Shown: piece after piece, positions 44,655 to 54,394 of the stretch | How positions within the stretch are numbered: the first letter of the stretch is position 1 | How the letters are laid out: the number at the start of each line of letters is the position of its first letter | NCBI GenBank assembly: GCA_016717705.1 | Contig: JADKFD010000015.1 | Location: 1 to 64,000 of the forward strand | From: Rhodanobacteraceae bacterium | Lineage (GTDB): Bacteria; Pseudomonadota; Gammaproteobacteria; Xanthomonadales; SZUA-5 | Direction: 5' to 3' | DNA: 64,000 nucleotides | Notes under the pieces: model-generated | The model's input: the letters and a program-made list of their open reading frames with translations, nothing else | The model's database searches: none | Told to the model about the DNA's origin: nothing | Translations under genes and position numbers: made by a program

Positions 44655-45778
44655 GCCAGATCCTCCGCGAGAACGGCGGCAACCGCCGTCAGCAGTTCCT
44701 CATTTTCGCCAGGCAAGCCGACTGTGATGCGCAGGCAGGTCGGCAGGCCGTAGCCGCCCATCGGGCGCACGATGACGCCGCGTTTGAGCAGCGCATCTTC
44801 GATCGGTTTGGCCGGGCGGCCGAAATCGACCAGCACGAAGTTGCCCTGCGAAGGAAACACGAACAGGCCGAACTCCTTGAGGCCGGCTGTCAGCCGCGCT
44901 CGTTCGGCCGCGTTGGCGGCGCGCACGCGCTCGACGTGGGCGACATCGGCAATGGCCTGCGTGGCGGCGGCCTGGGCATACAGATTGACGTTGAAGGTCA
45001 GCCGGGTGCGTTCCAGCACCGCCGCCAATGCTGGATTGCTGATCGCGTATCCGATGCGCAGCGCCGCCAACCCATGCGCTTTGGAGAAGGTGCGGGTCAC
45101 GACGATATGCGGATGCAGATCGGCCAATGACAAGGCGTCCGGCACCAGCGCCTCATCCACATACTCGCGATAGGCCTCGTCGATGACGATGACCGTGTGC
45201 TTGGGCACGCGCACCAGAAAACGCGCCAGCGTGGTGCGGTCCCACCAGGTTCCGGTCGGATTGTTGGGGTTGGCGAGATAGACCAGCTTGGTCTTGGGCC
45301 CGAGCGCCGCAGCCATTGCGTCCGGGTCGGCGCCGAAAGGCTGGTTGCCGTCGCGCGGCAAGGTCGCTACCTGCACCGGCACCGCTCCGCTGCCGAGTGC
45401 GGCGAGTTTGAACACCGCGAATCCGTATTGCGGGAAAACCACCTCATCGCCCGGCGCGACGAAGGTTTCGGCAATCAGGACCAGCAATTCGTGCGAGCCG
45501 TTGCCCAGCGTGACGGCGTTCGGATCGACATTCCAGCGCTGCGCGATAGCCTGTTTCAGCTTGCGCGCGCCCGCGTCCGGATAGCGGATCGCGTCGGCGA
45601 AATCGCGCTTCTTGAGGAGTGTCGTGACAGCCGGACTCGGGCCATAGCCATTTTCATTCGACCCGAGTTCGAGCATGCGCGGCAGGCCGAGCATCTGGCG
45701 AATGGTCTCCGGGTCGTAGCCGGGATCGTAGGCGGAGAGCTTCTGGACGCCGGGGGCGGCAAGTTGTTCGATGCGCAT
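44651..45778 (-). CDS. hisC: Histidinol-phosphate aminotransferase
   Basis: This 375-residue PLP enzyme has ELGSNENGYGPSP near the N-terminus, LGNGSHELLVLIAETF, VYLANPNNPTGTWW, IDEAYREY and the PLP-lysine region TRTFSKAHGLAALRIGY, all typical of HisC. Given its neighbours pheA and aroA, an aromatic aminotransferase role in phenylalanine synthesis is possible, since HisC-like enzymes in this genomic position often act on aromatic substrates. ATG 45778. Overlap with aroA by four bases. Confidence 0.9.
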   Translation of the reverse strand: MRIEQLAAPGVQKLSAYDPGYDPETIRQMLGLPRMLELGSNENGYGPSPAVTTLLKKRDFADAIRYPDAGARKLKQAIAQRWNVDPNAVTLGNGSHELLVLIAETFVAPGDEVVFPQYGFAVFKLAALGSGAVPVQVATLPRDGNQPFGADPDAMAAALGPKTKLVYLANPNNPTGTWWDRTTLARFLVRVPKHTVIVIDEAYREYVDEALVPDALSLADLHPHIVVTRTFSKAHGLAALRIGYAISNPALAAVLERTRLTFNVNLYAQAAATQAIADVAHVERVRAANAAERARLTAGLKEFGLFVFPSQGNFVLVDFGRPAKPIEDALLKRGVIVRPMGGYGLPTCLRITVGLPGENEELLTAVAAVLAEDLA

Positions 45779-45791
45779 GGGAAGAGCTTTT

Positions 45792-45824
45792 GGGAATCGG
45801 GAACTGGGAATTGGGAATGGGAAG
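45792..45824. repeat. Short GGGAATCGGGAA-type repeat
   Basis: The string GGGAATCGGGAACTGGGAAT followed by TGGGAATGGG is a degenerate tandem repeat of a kind often seen between genes in Xanthomonadales. It lies in the 118-base gap between pheA and hisC. Confidence 0.6.
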
Positions 45825-45896
45825 CCGGGCGGCGGCGACGTGAAGCGGGCATTACCGATGCCCGATTCTCGCCGACGCCCTTGCGCCCGACAAGGT

Positions 45897-47000
45897 TCAA
45901 ACAATCGCCGCAGGATACGCGCCCAGCACCTTCAGCTGCGCCGCGACCGGGCCGAGATCGGCCAGCGCTGCCTGCAGCGGGCCACTTTCGACATGGCCCT
46001 CGACATCGATGAAGAACACATATTCCCACTTGGCACCGCGCGCCGGGCGGGATTCGATGCGCGTCATGCTGACGCCGTGTTTCGCCAGCGGCGTCAGCAA
46101 CTGGTAGAGCGCCCCCGGCTGATCCTTGATCGCCAGCAGCAACGAGGTCTTGTCGTGGCCGCTCGGCGGAAACAGCTCGCGTCCGAGAACCATGAAGCGC
46201 GTGGTGTTGTCGGGCCGGTCCTCGATGTTTGGCGCCAGCACCTTGAGTCCGTAGACCTGCGCTGCGGCGAGCCCGGCAATCGCAGCCGCGTCTTCGGCAT
46301 TGCGGGCGCGCCGAGCTGCCTCGGCGTTGCTGCTGACCGCGATCTTCTCGGCCTTGGGCAAGTTTCGACGCAGCCAGCTGCGGCATTGCGCCAGCGACTG
46401 CGCATGCGAATAGACGCGCTCGATCTGGCTCATGTCGGCGGCGCGCGACAGCAGGTTCTGGTGCACGCGCAGCTCGATCTCACCACAGATCTTCAAAGGC
46501 GTGGTCAGGAACATGTCGAAAGTATGGTGCACCGCGCCTTCGGTGGAGTTCTCGACCGGCACGACACCGAAATCGGCATTGCCGTTCTCGACCTCGCCGA
46601 ACACCTCTTCGATGCTGGCCATCGGAATGGCGATCACCGAATGCCCGAAGTGCTTCTGCACCGCGGCCTGGCTGAAAGTGCCTTCCGGGCCCAGATAGGC
46701 GATCTTCAGCGGATTCTGCTGCGCCAGGCAGGCCGACATGATCTCGCGGAATACGCGCAGCAGTTCCTCATTCGACAACGGCCCTGCATTGCGATCAGCC
46801 ACCGCCCGCAACACCTGCGCCTCGCGCTCAGGGCGGTAATAGTCGATCGCCTGCTTCAGCGGCCCCTTGGCCACCCCCACCTGCCGCGCATAACCCGCCC
46901 GCTCGGCAATCAGATCCTGGATCTGCTTGTCGACGCTGTCGATGCGTTGGCGGAGGTCGCTCAACGTGACTTGAAGGGTTTCGGACTTCTTTTTGGGCAT
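45897..47000 (-). CDS. pheA: Bifunctional chorismate mutase/prephenate dehydratase
   Basis: PheA turns chorismate to prephenate and then to phenylpyruvate. The 367-residue protein has an AroQ-type mutase domain (LSDLRQRIDSVDKQIQDLI), the prephenate dehydratase domain (AYLGPEGTFSQAAVQKHFG, VVPVENSTEGAVHHTFD, TTRFMVLGRE) and a C-terminal ACT domain with the phenylalanine-sensing MTRIESRP. The product is therefore likely under feedback inhibition. Confidence 0.96.
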   Translation of the reverse strand: MPKKKSETLQVTLSDLRQRIDSVDKQIQDLIAERAGYARQVGVAKGPLKQAIDYYRPEREAQVLRAVADRNAGPLSNEELLRVFREIMSACLAQQNPLKIAYLGPEGTFSQAAVQKHFGHSVIAIPMASIEEVFGEVENGNADFGVVPVENSTEGAVHHTFDMFLTTPLKICGEIELRVHQNLLSRAADMSQIERVYSHAQSLAQCRSWLRRNLPKAEKIAVSSNAEAARRARNAEDAAAIAGLAAAQVYGLKVLAPNIEDRPDNTTRFMVLGRELFPPSGHDKTSLLLAIKDQPGALYQLLTPLAKHGVSMTRIESRPARGAKWEYVFFIDVEGHVESGPLQAALADLGPVAAQLKVLGAYPAAIV

Positions 47001-47168
47001 GGGCAGTGGTGGTGACTAGAATAGGCGGGAAGCGGCCCGGACGGCGCAATGGCTGCCAGTCGCGAGCGCTCGCAGGGCAGGAGATGCCGAATCAGGCCTT
47101 GATTCGGTGATGCCTGCAGCGCGCGCTCTGCCCCTCTACTGCACCCTCCCTACAACCCCTCACCGCGT

Positions 47169-48332
47169 TCACAGCACGCGTACGGCCAGAATCCCCTCGA
47201 TCGCCTCGACCTGCGCGATCACGTCCGCCGCGATCGGCTGATCGAGATCGAGGATGTTGTAGGCGAGTTCGCCGCGCGAGGCGTTGAGCATCTGCGCGAT
47301 GTTGGCGCCGGCTTCGCCGAGCACGTGGGACAGCTTGCCGATCATGTTCGGCACGTTGCGGTTGGCCACCGTCAGGCGCTGGGCGCCGGCGCGGGACAGG
47401 CGCACGCTGGGGAAATTGACGGCATTGCTGATGTTGCCGTTCTCCAGGTAATCGCGCAGCTGGTCGGCCACCATGATGGCGCAGTTCTCTTCCGCCTCGG
47501 CGGTCGAGGCGCCCAGATGCGGAAAAGAGATCACCTTCGGGTGCATCAGCGTGCGCGCGGTCGGGAAGTCGCTGACGTAATGACCGAGCTTGCCGCTGTC
47601 GAGGGCGGCAACCACCGCTTCCTCGTCGACCACGCCTTCGCGGGCGAAATTCAGCAGCACCAGTCCATCTCGCGCGCTGGCCAGAGCCGCGGCATTGATC
47701 GTTCCCTTGGTGGCGGCATTCAGCGGCACATGCAGCGAGATGAAGTCGGATGCCGCCAGGATCTCGCCGAGGCTGCCGGCCTTGTCGACATCACTGGACA
47801 ACTGCCAGGCGCCCTCGACGGTCATGTGCGGATCGAAACCGATCACGTTCATGCCGATACCCTTTGCCGCATTGGCCACGCGCACGCCAATCGCTCCCAG
47901 GCCAACCACACCCAGCGTGCGGCCGACGACTTCCGAGCCGACAAAGCGCTTCTTGCCGTCCTCGACCTTGTGCTCGAGCTCCGGGTCGCCGGCATCCAGG
48001 CTGCGCACGAATTCGGTGGCTTCGCGCAGATTGCGCACCGCCATCAGCATGCCGGCGAGCACCAGTTCCTTGACCGCATTGGCGTTGGCGCCGGGCGCGT
48101 TGAACACCACGATGCCGTGCTTGCTGAGCTCGGTGACCGGCACGTTGTTGGTGCCCGCGCCGGCACGGGCGACCGCCTTGAGCTCGGGATTGACCGGAAT
48201 CTTGTGCAGATCGGCCGAGCGCACCAGGATCGCGTCCGGATTTTCGACCTGGTCGCCGATCTCGTAGCGGCCTTGCGGCAAGCGCGAGGTGCCGGTAACT
48301 GAAATCTTGTTGTAGGTGCGGATCTTGAACAT
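47169..48332 (-). CDS. serA: D-3-phosphoglycerate dehydrogenase
   Basis: SerA catalyses the first step of serine synthesis. The 387-residue protein has AVARAGAGTNNVPV, the NAD motif LGVVGLGAIGVRVANAA, LNFAREGVVDE with the catalytic Arg region and FPHLGASTAEAEENCA with the catalytic His. A C-terminal ACT domain (VPNMIGKLSHVLGEAGANIA) would sense serine. The frame stays open upstream to 48656 but ATG 48332 matches the family start. Confidence 0.95.
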   Translation of the reverse strand: MFKIRTYNKISVTGTSRLPQGRYEIGDQVENPDAILVRSADLHKIPVNPELKAVARAGAGTNNVPVTELSKHGIVVFNAPGANANAVKELVLAGMLMAVRNLREATEFVRSLDAGDPELEHKVEDGKKRFVGSEVVGRTLGVVGLGAIGVRVANAAKGIGMNVIGFDPHMTVEGAWQLSSDVDKAGSLGEILAASDFISLHVPLNAATKGTINAAALASARDGLVLLNFAREGVVDEEAVVAALDSGKLGHYVSDFPTARTLMHPKVISFPHLGASTAEAEENCAIMVADQLRDYLENGNISNAVNFPSVRLSRAGAQRLTVANRNVPNMIGKLSHVLGEAGANIAQMLNASRGELAYNILDLDQPIAADVIAQVEAIEGILAVRVL

Positions 48333-48372
48333 GGGGTCAGTCCCAAAGCTGAAGAAACGGGGGCGCGAGCAC

Positions 48373-48448
48373 GGGGCACGGGGCAGGGGCAAAAGGCGGC
48401 ACCGGCGCGACTTGCGCGCTGTTCCCGTGCCCCCCTGCCCCGTGCCCC
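48373..48448. repeat. Inverted repeat between serC and serA
   Basis: Perfect 17-base arms GGGGCACGGGGCAGGGG (48373-48389) and CCCCTGCCCCGTGCCCC (48432-48448) enclose a 42-base loop. It may act as a transcription attenuator between the two genes of the same pathway; no U-tract is present. Confidence 0.7.
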
Positions 48449-48454
48449 TCCTGC

Positions 48455-49537
48455 TTACCCGTGCTTCTTCTGAAACTCGCGCATGTAGTCGATCAACACC
48501 GCCACGGCATCCTCGCCGGTCGCGTTGTAGATGCTGGCGCGCATGCCGCCGACGGCGCGGTGGCCCTTCAGGCCGAGCAATCCGGCTGCCTCGGCACCCT
48601 TCAGGAACGGGCTGTCGAGTTCGGCATTCGGCAGGATGAAAGGCACGTTCATCCACGAGCGGTAGCGCACGTCGACCTTGTTGGTATAGAAGCCGCCGGA
48701 GCCGTCGATCGCTGCATACAGCGCCTTGGCCTTGCGCTCATTGCGCGCACCAATGGCCGCCAGGCCGCCTTCCTTCTTCACCCAGTCGAACACCAGCGCG
48801 GCGATGTACCAGCCGAAAGTCGGCGGTGTGTTGAGCATCGACTGGTTGTCGGCGTGGGCCTTGTAACTCAAGATCTGTGGCAGCGGACGTGGCTTGCGCT
48901 CGAGCAAGTCGTCACGGACGATCATCACGGTGATGCCGGAAGGACCGATGTTCTTCTGCGCACCGGCGTACAGCACGCCGTACCTGGAGACGTCCAGCGG
49001 ACGCGACAGGATAGTGCTGGAGACATCCGCCAGCACCGGGGCCGACTGCGCCGGCAGGCCGTAGAACTCGACGCCGTGGATGGTCTCGTTCGGCGTGACG
49101 TGCAGGTAGGCGGCGCCCTCGCTGAGCTTCCAGTCGGCGACATCCGGTACCGTCGTGAAATTGCTCGCCTCGCTGGTCGCAGCAATCTTCGCTGCGCACA
49201 GGCTCTTGGCTTCCTTGGCCGCCTTCTCGCCCCAGGCACCCGTCACCACATAGTCGGCTGCCTGATCCGGCGCCGCGAAGTTCATCGGCAGCAGCGCGAA
49301 CTGGGTGGTCGCCCCGCCCTGCAGGAACAGCACCTTGTAGTTGGCCGGGACCGCCAGAATTTCACGCAAAGACGCTTCGGCGCTCTCGGCGAGCTGGACG
49401 AAGGCCTTGTCGCGATGGCTGATCTCCATCACCGAGGCGCGCGCATCGCGCCAATCCAGCATTTCTTCCTGCGCCTGACGCAGAACGGGTTCAGGCAAAG
49501 CACCGGGACCGGCGCTGAAATTGTAGGCACGGCTCAC
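48455..49537 (-). CDS. serC: Phosphoserine aminotransferase
   Basis: SerC makes phosphoserine, following SerA. The 360-residue protein has YNFSAGPGALPEPVL at the start, MEISHRDKAF, LFLQGGATTQFALLPMN, and the PLP-lysine motif GVLYAGAQKNIGPSG. The C-terminal HRAVGGMRASIYNA is family-typical. It is first in the minus-strand run through lapB. Confidence 0.96.
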   Translation of the reverse strand: MSRAYNFSAGPGALPEPVLRQAQEEMLDWRDARASVMEISHRDKAFVQLAESAEASLREILAVPANYKVLFLQGGATTQFALLPMNFAAPDQAADYVVTGAWGEKAAKEAKSLCAAKIAATSEASNFTTVPDVADWKLSEGAAYLHVTPNETIHGVEFYGLPAQSAPVLADVSSTILSRPLDVSRYGVLYAGAQKNIGPSGITVMIVRDDLLERKPRPLPQILSYKAHADNQSMLNTPPTFGWYIAALVFDWVKKEGGLAAIGARNERKAKALYAAIDGSGGFYTNKVDVRYRSWMNVPFILPNAELDSPFLKGAEAAGLLGLKGHRAVGGMRASIYNATGEDAVAVLIDYMREFQKKHG

Positions 49538-49711
49538 GACGAAGCTCCTCTAAGGGCTTGATGCGCCGCAGCATAGGCCAGCGCTACAAGACGCGGAAGG
49601 CTTGTGTATTCGAATAAATGAGAGTGCGGGGAATTGCCCGCAGCATGCCAGCGGGCGGCGGGCGGCAGGGAACTTCGGGCGCCCCGGGAGCGCCGATCCT
49701 CGGCACCGCCA

Positions 49712-50275
49712 TCACGGATCAGCCGGCTCCACCGACACCCGCACGCGTAGCTTCTCGCCGGGGTCGTAGCCCAGGCGTGAGAAGAATACTTCGCCGCGAT
49801 AGCGGTACTCGACGTCGTAGCCGACGATGCGGCGCTCGTCGTAGCCGGAATCGACCACGCGACAACGCGTTTCGGTACCACGGTAGGTGCGCGAGGGATT
49901 GTTGTTGGCATCCGCCTCGCGACCAACAGCGCCACCGATCACCGCACCGGCGATGGTTGCCGCCTTGCGGCCATCGCCCTTGCCGACTTGATTGCCCAGC
50001 GCACCGCCGATCAGTGCACCTACGATGGTGCCGGTCGTGGTGTTTTCGTAGCGGCCACCCTGGTGCGCCACCTCCGTGTCGTAGCACTCTTCACGAGGTT
50101 GCTCGACACGAACGATGTCGTAGATGGGATCGACGCGCAGCACGTCGGCATACACCAGTCGCACATTGTCGTCGGCCGGCAACTGCTGCGCGGGCCCGTA
50201 GCCAGCCGGTTGCGCACCCGCGGCAAGCGGTACGCTGAGCATGGTCATCAACAACAGCGGTATCGACTTCTGCAT
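49712..50275 (-). CDS. Glycine-zipper 2TM outer-membrane-type protein
   Basis: This 187-residue exported protein has a signal peptide (LLLMTMLSVPLAAGAQ), a middle glycine-zipper segment (GTIVGALIGGALGNQVGKGDG and TIAGAVIGGAVGREADANN) and a C-terminal domain with two Cys residues and YDVEYRYRGEVFFSRLGYDP. This is the Rickettsia 17-kDa antigen/YMGG-like pattern. It probably sits in or near the outer membrane; function unknown. Confidence 0.85.
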   Translation of the reverse strand: MQKSIPLLLMTMLSVPLAAGAQPAGYGPAQQLPADDNVRLVYADVLRVDPIYDIVRVEQPREECYDTEVAHQGGRYENTTTGTIVGALIGGALGNQVGKGDGRKAATIAGAVIGGAVGREADANNNPSRTYRGTETRCRVVDSGYDERRIVGYDVEYRYRGEVFFSRLGYDPGEKLRVRVSVEPADP

Positions 50276-50391
50276 CGGAGCGTCTCCGTGACGGCATGCA
50301 TGCCGCTCTCGTGGGGCGATTACAACAGTCGGGCGCTGAATGCTCTCTGAGAGCCCGGATCGCTACGATAGCCTGAAGCGAGGGGCCTCTG

Positions 50392-51777
50392 TCACGCCGC
50401 GCCATCCTGCAGCTTGCGACCCAGGCCAATGACCGCTCTGCGATAGGCGCTGGCGTACTCGCTGCGCCGCGCATGCCGCCCCTGTGTGGCAAGCACGCGA
50501 CCGCCAACACCGACACTCAGCGGCGGATGACGTGCCGGGGCAAACAGCCACGCGCCCATCACCGTGTCCGTGCTGCAGCCAGCCAGCGCCGGATCACTGG
50601 TGTCCAGCACCAGCCAATCGGCATCGGCGCCAGCTTGCAGCCCCGCGGCTGCCGAACCGCAGGCCTGGGCACCACCGGCACTTGCCGCCAGCCACAGATT
50701 GGCGGCGATGTCCGCGTGCGTGGCGTCACCCAGTACGGTGCGTCGGCCACTGGCCAGTCGCGACTGGTATTCGAGCCAGCGCAATTCCTCGCGTGGATCG
50801 AGGCCGACCTGACTGTCCGAGCCAATGCCCCAGCGCCCACCCAATTCGCGCAGGTCGGCGAGCGCGAACAAACCGTCTCCCAGATTGGCTTCGGTGGTGG
50901 TGCAGATTCCCACCACGGCACCGGATCGCGCCATCAGTTGCATTTCGGCGGAATTGGCGTGCGTTGCATGCACCAGGCAATGGCGACGATCGATGGCGAT
51001 CTGGTCGAACAGATGCTCGATCGGACGCCGGGCGTGCACGGCCAGGCAATCGGCGACTTCCTTGCGCTGCTCGGCGATATGGATGTGCAGCGGGCGATCG
51101 CGCCAGAGACTCGCTCCGAAAACCTCGCGCAGGCTGTCGCCAGACACCGCACGCAGCGAATGCACTGCGGCGCCCAGCCGCATGCCGCGCGCAGACAGTG
51201 GTGTGGCCAGCGCTTCGCAAAGTGCCAGAAATTCGTCGCTGCCGCAGCGAAAGCGCTGCTGCCGGCTGGCGAGCGCTTCGTCGCGGAATCCTCCGCGCTG
51301 ATACAGCGTTGGCAACAGCGTCAGTCCGATGCCGGCTTCCTCGGCGGCCGCGATCAGCGCCTGCGACATGGCCTGCGTCGGCAGATAGCGCCGCCCATCA
51401 GGCCGATGATGCACGTAGTGAAATTCGGCGACACGGGTATAGCCCTGCTCCAGCATTTCGCAATAGAGCCAGCGGGCGATCGCATGCAGGGCCTCCGGAT
51501 CGACCAGCCCGGCGTGGCGGTACATGGCTTCGCGCCAGCTCCAGAAACTGTCGTCGGGCCGACCGAAGCGCTCGGCGCTACCCGCCATGGCGCGCTGGAA
51601 TGCGTGCGAATGCAGGTTGGGCATGCCCGGGATGACAAATTCGCCGCAGTGCGCCAGGTCGCCGCGCGGCACGTTCGACTGTACGTCCAGCCAGCGCCCG
51701 TCGTCGCCGGCAGTCAGTCGCACATTGGCATGCCAGCCATCCGGCAGCAAAGCGTGGTCGCAGTGGCCCTGGAACAT
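50392..51777 (-). CDS. hutF: Formimidoylglutamate deiminase
   Basis: HutF deaminates N-formimidoyl-L-glutamate to N-formyl-L-glutamate in the five-step histidine degradation route. The 461-residue amidohydrolase has NLHSHAFQRAMAGSAERFG with the metal HxH, LLPTLYQRGGF, HIAEQRKEV, LVHATHANSAEM and WGIGSDSQVGLDPREELR. It is divergent from hutI, the enzyme that makes its substrate, across a 95-base shared promoter region. Confidence 0.94.
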   Translation of the reverse strand: MFQGHCDHALLPDGWHANVRLTAGDDGRWLDVQSNVPRGDLAHCGEFVIPGMPNLHSHAFQRAMAGSAERFGRPDDSFWSWREAMYRHAGLVDPEALHAIARWLYCEMLEQGYTRVAEFHYVHHRPDGRRYLPTQAMSQALIAAAEEAGIGLTLLPTLYQRGGFRDEALASRQQRFRCGSDEFLALCEALATPLSARGMRLGAAVHSLRAVSGDSLREVFGASLWRDRPLHIHIAEQRKEVADCLAVHARRPIEHLFDQIAIDRRHCLVHATHANSAEMQLMARSGAVVGICTTTEANLGDGLFALADLRELGGRWGIGSDSQVGLDPREELRWLEYQSRLASGRRTVLGDATHADIAANLWLAASAGGAQACGSAAAGLQAGADADWLVLDTSDPALAGCSTDTVMGAWLFAPARHPPLSVGVGGRVLATQGRHARRSEYASAYRRAVIGLGRKLQDGAA

Positions 51778-51872
51778 GTGCTATCCCGTCTCATTGGTGG
51801 TGCGATGCTACGTTGACTTGGGTCAGCAATCGTCACTGCGACGCTCGGCCTGTCGATCGGAGGATGCCAACG

Positions 51873-53099
51873 ATGTGGGATTGCCTGTGGATCGCAGCGC
51901 GACTATGGACCGGCGGCGCCGCACCGCAGCTGATCGACGATGCCGCGATTGCCAGCCAGAGCGGACGCATTGCCTACGTCGGCCCGGCCAGTGGCTTGCC
52001 CGACGCGCCCGCGTCGCTGGCGCGTGAGGTCAAGCGCTACGCCCATGGTCTGGTGACGCCTGGCCTGATCGATTGCCACACCCATCTGGTTTTCGCCGGA
52101 AACCGTGCCGATGAGTATCAGCAGCGTCTGGCGGGCAGCAGCTACGCAGAGATCGCGGCCGCGGGCGGCGGCATTGCCGGCAGCGTGCGCGCCACGCGTG
52201 CAGCCAGCATGGACGAACTCTATGCGCAGGCCGTCGTGCGTGCGCGCCAGCTGGTAGCCGACGGTGTCACCACCATCGAAATCAAGAGCGGCTACGGGCT
52301 GGACCTGGAATCCGAGCGCAAGATGCTGAAAGTGGCGCGGCGCCTGGGGCGCGCGCTGGGGGTCACGGTGCGCACCAGCTATCTGGCGCTGCACGCCCTG
52401 CCCTTCGATGTCAGTGACCGCGCCAGCTACCTGCGTGACGCCATCGACGTCTGGCTGCCACAGCTGGCCGGCGAAGGACTGGTCGACGCCGTCGACGCTT
52501 ATCACGAGTCGATCGCCTTTGACTCTGCGGAAGTGGCGATGCTGTTCGCGGCGGCGGCACGCCTGAAGCTTCCGGTGCGCCTGCATGCCGATCAACTGAG
52601 CAATCAACACGGTGCTGCATTGGCTGCCAGTCACCAGGCGTTGTCGGCAGACCATCTGGAATACACCGATGAGGCAGGCGTGGCCGCGATGGCTGCTGCC
52701 GGCACGGTAGCCGTGCTGCTCCCGGGCGCCTATCTGGTGTTGAAGGAAACGCGAAAGCCGCCGATCGCACAGTTGCGCACCTCCGGCGTCGCGATGGCGG
52801 TGGGTTCCGATCTGAATCCGGGTACGTCGCCTGTGCTATCGCTGCGCACCGCGATGAGTCTGGCGATCAGCCTGTTCGACCTGCGCGTCGATGAAGTCCT
52901 GCAGGCAACCACCCGGCACGCCGCCAAAGCCGTCGGTCTGGCTGATTCCCACGGTGAACTTGCCGTAGGCCGGCGCGCAGATTTTGTCTGCTGGGATGCG
53001 GAAACTCCGGCCGACCTGGTTTACTGGATTGGCGGTACGCTGGCGCGTGAGGTGGTCGCGGCAGGCAGCGTCATCCACAGTCGCCCGGAACACCATTGA
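51873..53099 (+). CDS. hutI: Imidazolonepropionase
   Basis: HutI hydrolyses imidazolone propionate to formimidoylglutamate. The 408-residue protein has LIDCHTHLVFAGNRADEY, GGGIAGSVRATRAAS, EIKSGYGLDLESERKML, LHADQLSNQHGA and VGSDLNPGTSPVLSLRTAM. ATG 51873 lies nine bases after GGAGG; the ATG at 51864 is too close to it. hutU and hutH, needed before this step, are not in the window. Confidence 0.95.
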   Translation: MWDCLWIAARLWTGGAAPQLIDDAAIASQSGRIAYVGPASGLPDAPASLAREVKRYAHGLVTPGLIDCHTHLVFAGNRADEYQQRLAGSSYAEIAAAGGGIAGSVRATRAASMDELYAQAVVRARQLVADGVTTIEIKSGYGLDLESERKMLKVARRLGRALGVTVRTSYLALHALPFDVSDRASYLRDAIDVWLPQLAGEGLVDAVDAYHESIAFDSAEVAMLFAAAARLKLPVRLHADQLSNQHGAALAASHQALSADHLEYTDEAGVAAMAAAGTVAVLLPGAYLVLKETRKPPIAQLRTSGVAMAVGSDLNPGTSPVLSLRTAMSLAISLFDLRVDEVLQATTRHAAKAVGLADSHGELAVGRRADFVCWDAETPADLVYWIGGTLAREVVAAGSVIHSRPEHH

Positions 53100-53117
53100 C
53101 ATCGTGTTGGGTAGTCA

Positions 53118-53137
53118 CTGTCGCGCGATCGCGACAG
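53118..53137. terminator. Palindrome between convergent hutI and THX genes
   Basis: The stem CTGTCGC/GCGACAG with loop GCGATC forms a compact hairpin 19 bases after the hutI stop and about 50 after the THX stop on the other strand. There is no U-tract, so termination is only a possibility. Confidence 0.4.
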
Positions 53138-53188
53138 CGACTTGCAGCCAGAGTTGAGTGACGTCGAGTCAGACCCGACGCGACACAC

Positions 53189-53314
53189 TCAAGCCTTCTT
53201 GGCAACCTTGGCCGGCGCCGCGACGACCACCTTCTTTTCGCGCTGCAGACGGCTGTTCCCGTAGGAACCCTTGAAAATCTTGCCTTTACGGCTGCGCTTG
53301 TCGCCACGACCCAT
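53189..53314 (-). CDS. 30S ribosomal protein THX
   Basis: This 41-residue, very basic protein begins MGRGDKRSRKGKIFKGSYGN, the family signature of bTHX, a small protein of the 30S head. The tail (REKKVVVAAPAKVAKKA) is longer than in the classic 26-residue form. Translation starts at ATG 53314, seven bases after GGAG. It is convergent with hutI. Confidence 0.88.
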   Translation of the reverse strand: MGRGDKRSRKGKIFKGSYGNSRLQREKKVVVAAPAKVAKKA

Positions 53315-53389
53315 AGCTATCTCCACCATTTGCGTTGTGCCGACCAAAGGCCGACGGAAAGGGGGCGGAGACTAGCAGTCGCGCCGCGA

Positions 53390-54394
53390 TTAGGCTAGCG
53401 ACCCTCGCCATTCACGCACCTGACGCGCCAGCGCCTGTCCACTCAGCCACGCGCCTTCGATTCGCGATCCCTGACACCAGTCGCCGCCCAGTGCCAGACG
53501 GCGCCTGGCATCGACCAGCGCCCCGACATGCAAGGGTGGATCAGCCAGCGCATAGCGCCATCGGTGGGTGGCGGACTTGACCGGAACCTGCGCCGGGCAG
53601 GCAATCGCCGCGAAGAAGGCATCCAGGAGCAGGCCGGCGACATGCTTGCCATCAGCCTCGAGGTGCGCGCGGGAAAACGGCGTGCCGGCATGGATCAGCC
53701 AGCGTTCGCCAGCTGGTCGGCCCGGCTTGCTGGCATCCCGGGCTACCCACGACAACGGTCCGCGATTGACGAAGGCGGCGTCGAAATCCACCGGCAGGGG
53801 CCGCGCGAACTCCGTCATCAACGCCCAGCACGGCGCGAACTCGACTTCTCCGGCAAGCAGCCCCAGAGGCTCGTCGGCCAGCAAGTCGGCCGCCTGCGGC
53901 GCCGGCAAGGTGCACAGCAGTGCACCGAACGGCCCCGCCGGGGCAGCGTCGGCAAACTCCAGCCACCACCCCGATTCGTCGCGTTGTGCGCGTTCCACGC
54001 GCAGGCCGCAGCGCACATCGAGGCCCTCGAGCAGGCTTGACGCCAGGCAATTCATGCCGGGCAAGCCGACCCAGCGCGCCTCGCCACCCGGTGTGCTGCG
54101 CTCGGATTGCGCACCGATCGCCAGCAGTCGTGGCTGCCACAGCGCAACGACGCCACAGTCGACCCAGGACTGCACCTGTTGCACGAATGCCGGATCGCGT
54201 GCAGTGAAGTACTGCGCCCCGTGGTCGTAATGATCGGAGGCGCGCGTGCGTGTCGCGGCGCGGCCGCCCGGGATGCGTCCCTTGTCGTAAACGCTGACCT
54301 TGAAACCATGCTCGGCCAGCGCGTGCGCCGCGCTGGCGCCGGCCACCCCGGCGCCGAGCACAGCCACATGCATTTCCGCAGCGGACATGCTCAT
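53390..54394 (-). CDS. NAD(P)/FAD-dependent oxidoreductase, renalase-like
   Basis: This 334-residue protein has the FAD-binding Rossmann motif VAVLGAGVAGASAAHALAEHG, then VYDKGRIPGGRAATRTR and DHGAQYFTARDPAF, which are characteristic of the renalase-like group, and a C-terminal ALGGDWCQGSRIEGAWLSG. Its substrate is unknown. ATG 54394 overlaps the stop of the DUF3429 gene as ATGA, so they form an operon. Confidence 0.88.
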   Translation of the reverse strand: MSMSAAEMHVAVLGAGVAGASAAHALAEHGFKVSVYDKGRIPGGRAATRTRASDHYDHGAQYFTARDPAFVQQVQSWVDCGVVALWQPRLLAIGAQSERSTPGGEARWVGLPGMNCLASSLLEGLDVRCGLRVERAQRDESGWWLEFADAAPAGPFGALLCTLPAPQAADLLADEPLGLLAGEVEFAPCWALMTEFARPLPVDFDAAFVNRGPLSWVARDASKPGRPAGERWLIHAGTPFSRAHLEADGKHVAGLLLDAFFAAIACPAQVPVKSATHRWRYALADPPLHVGALVDARRRLALGGDWCQGSRIEGAWLSGQALARQVREWRGSLA

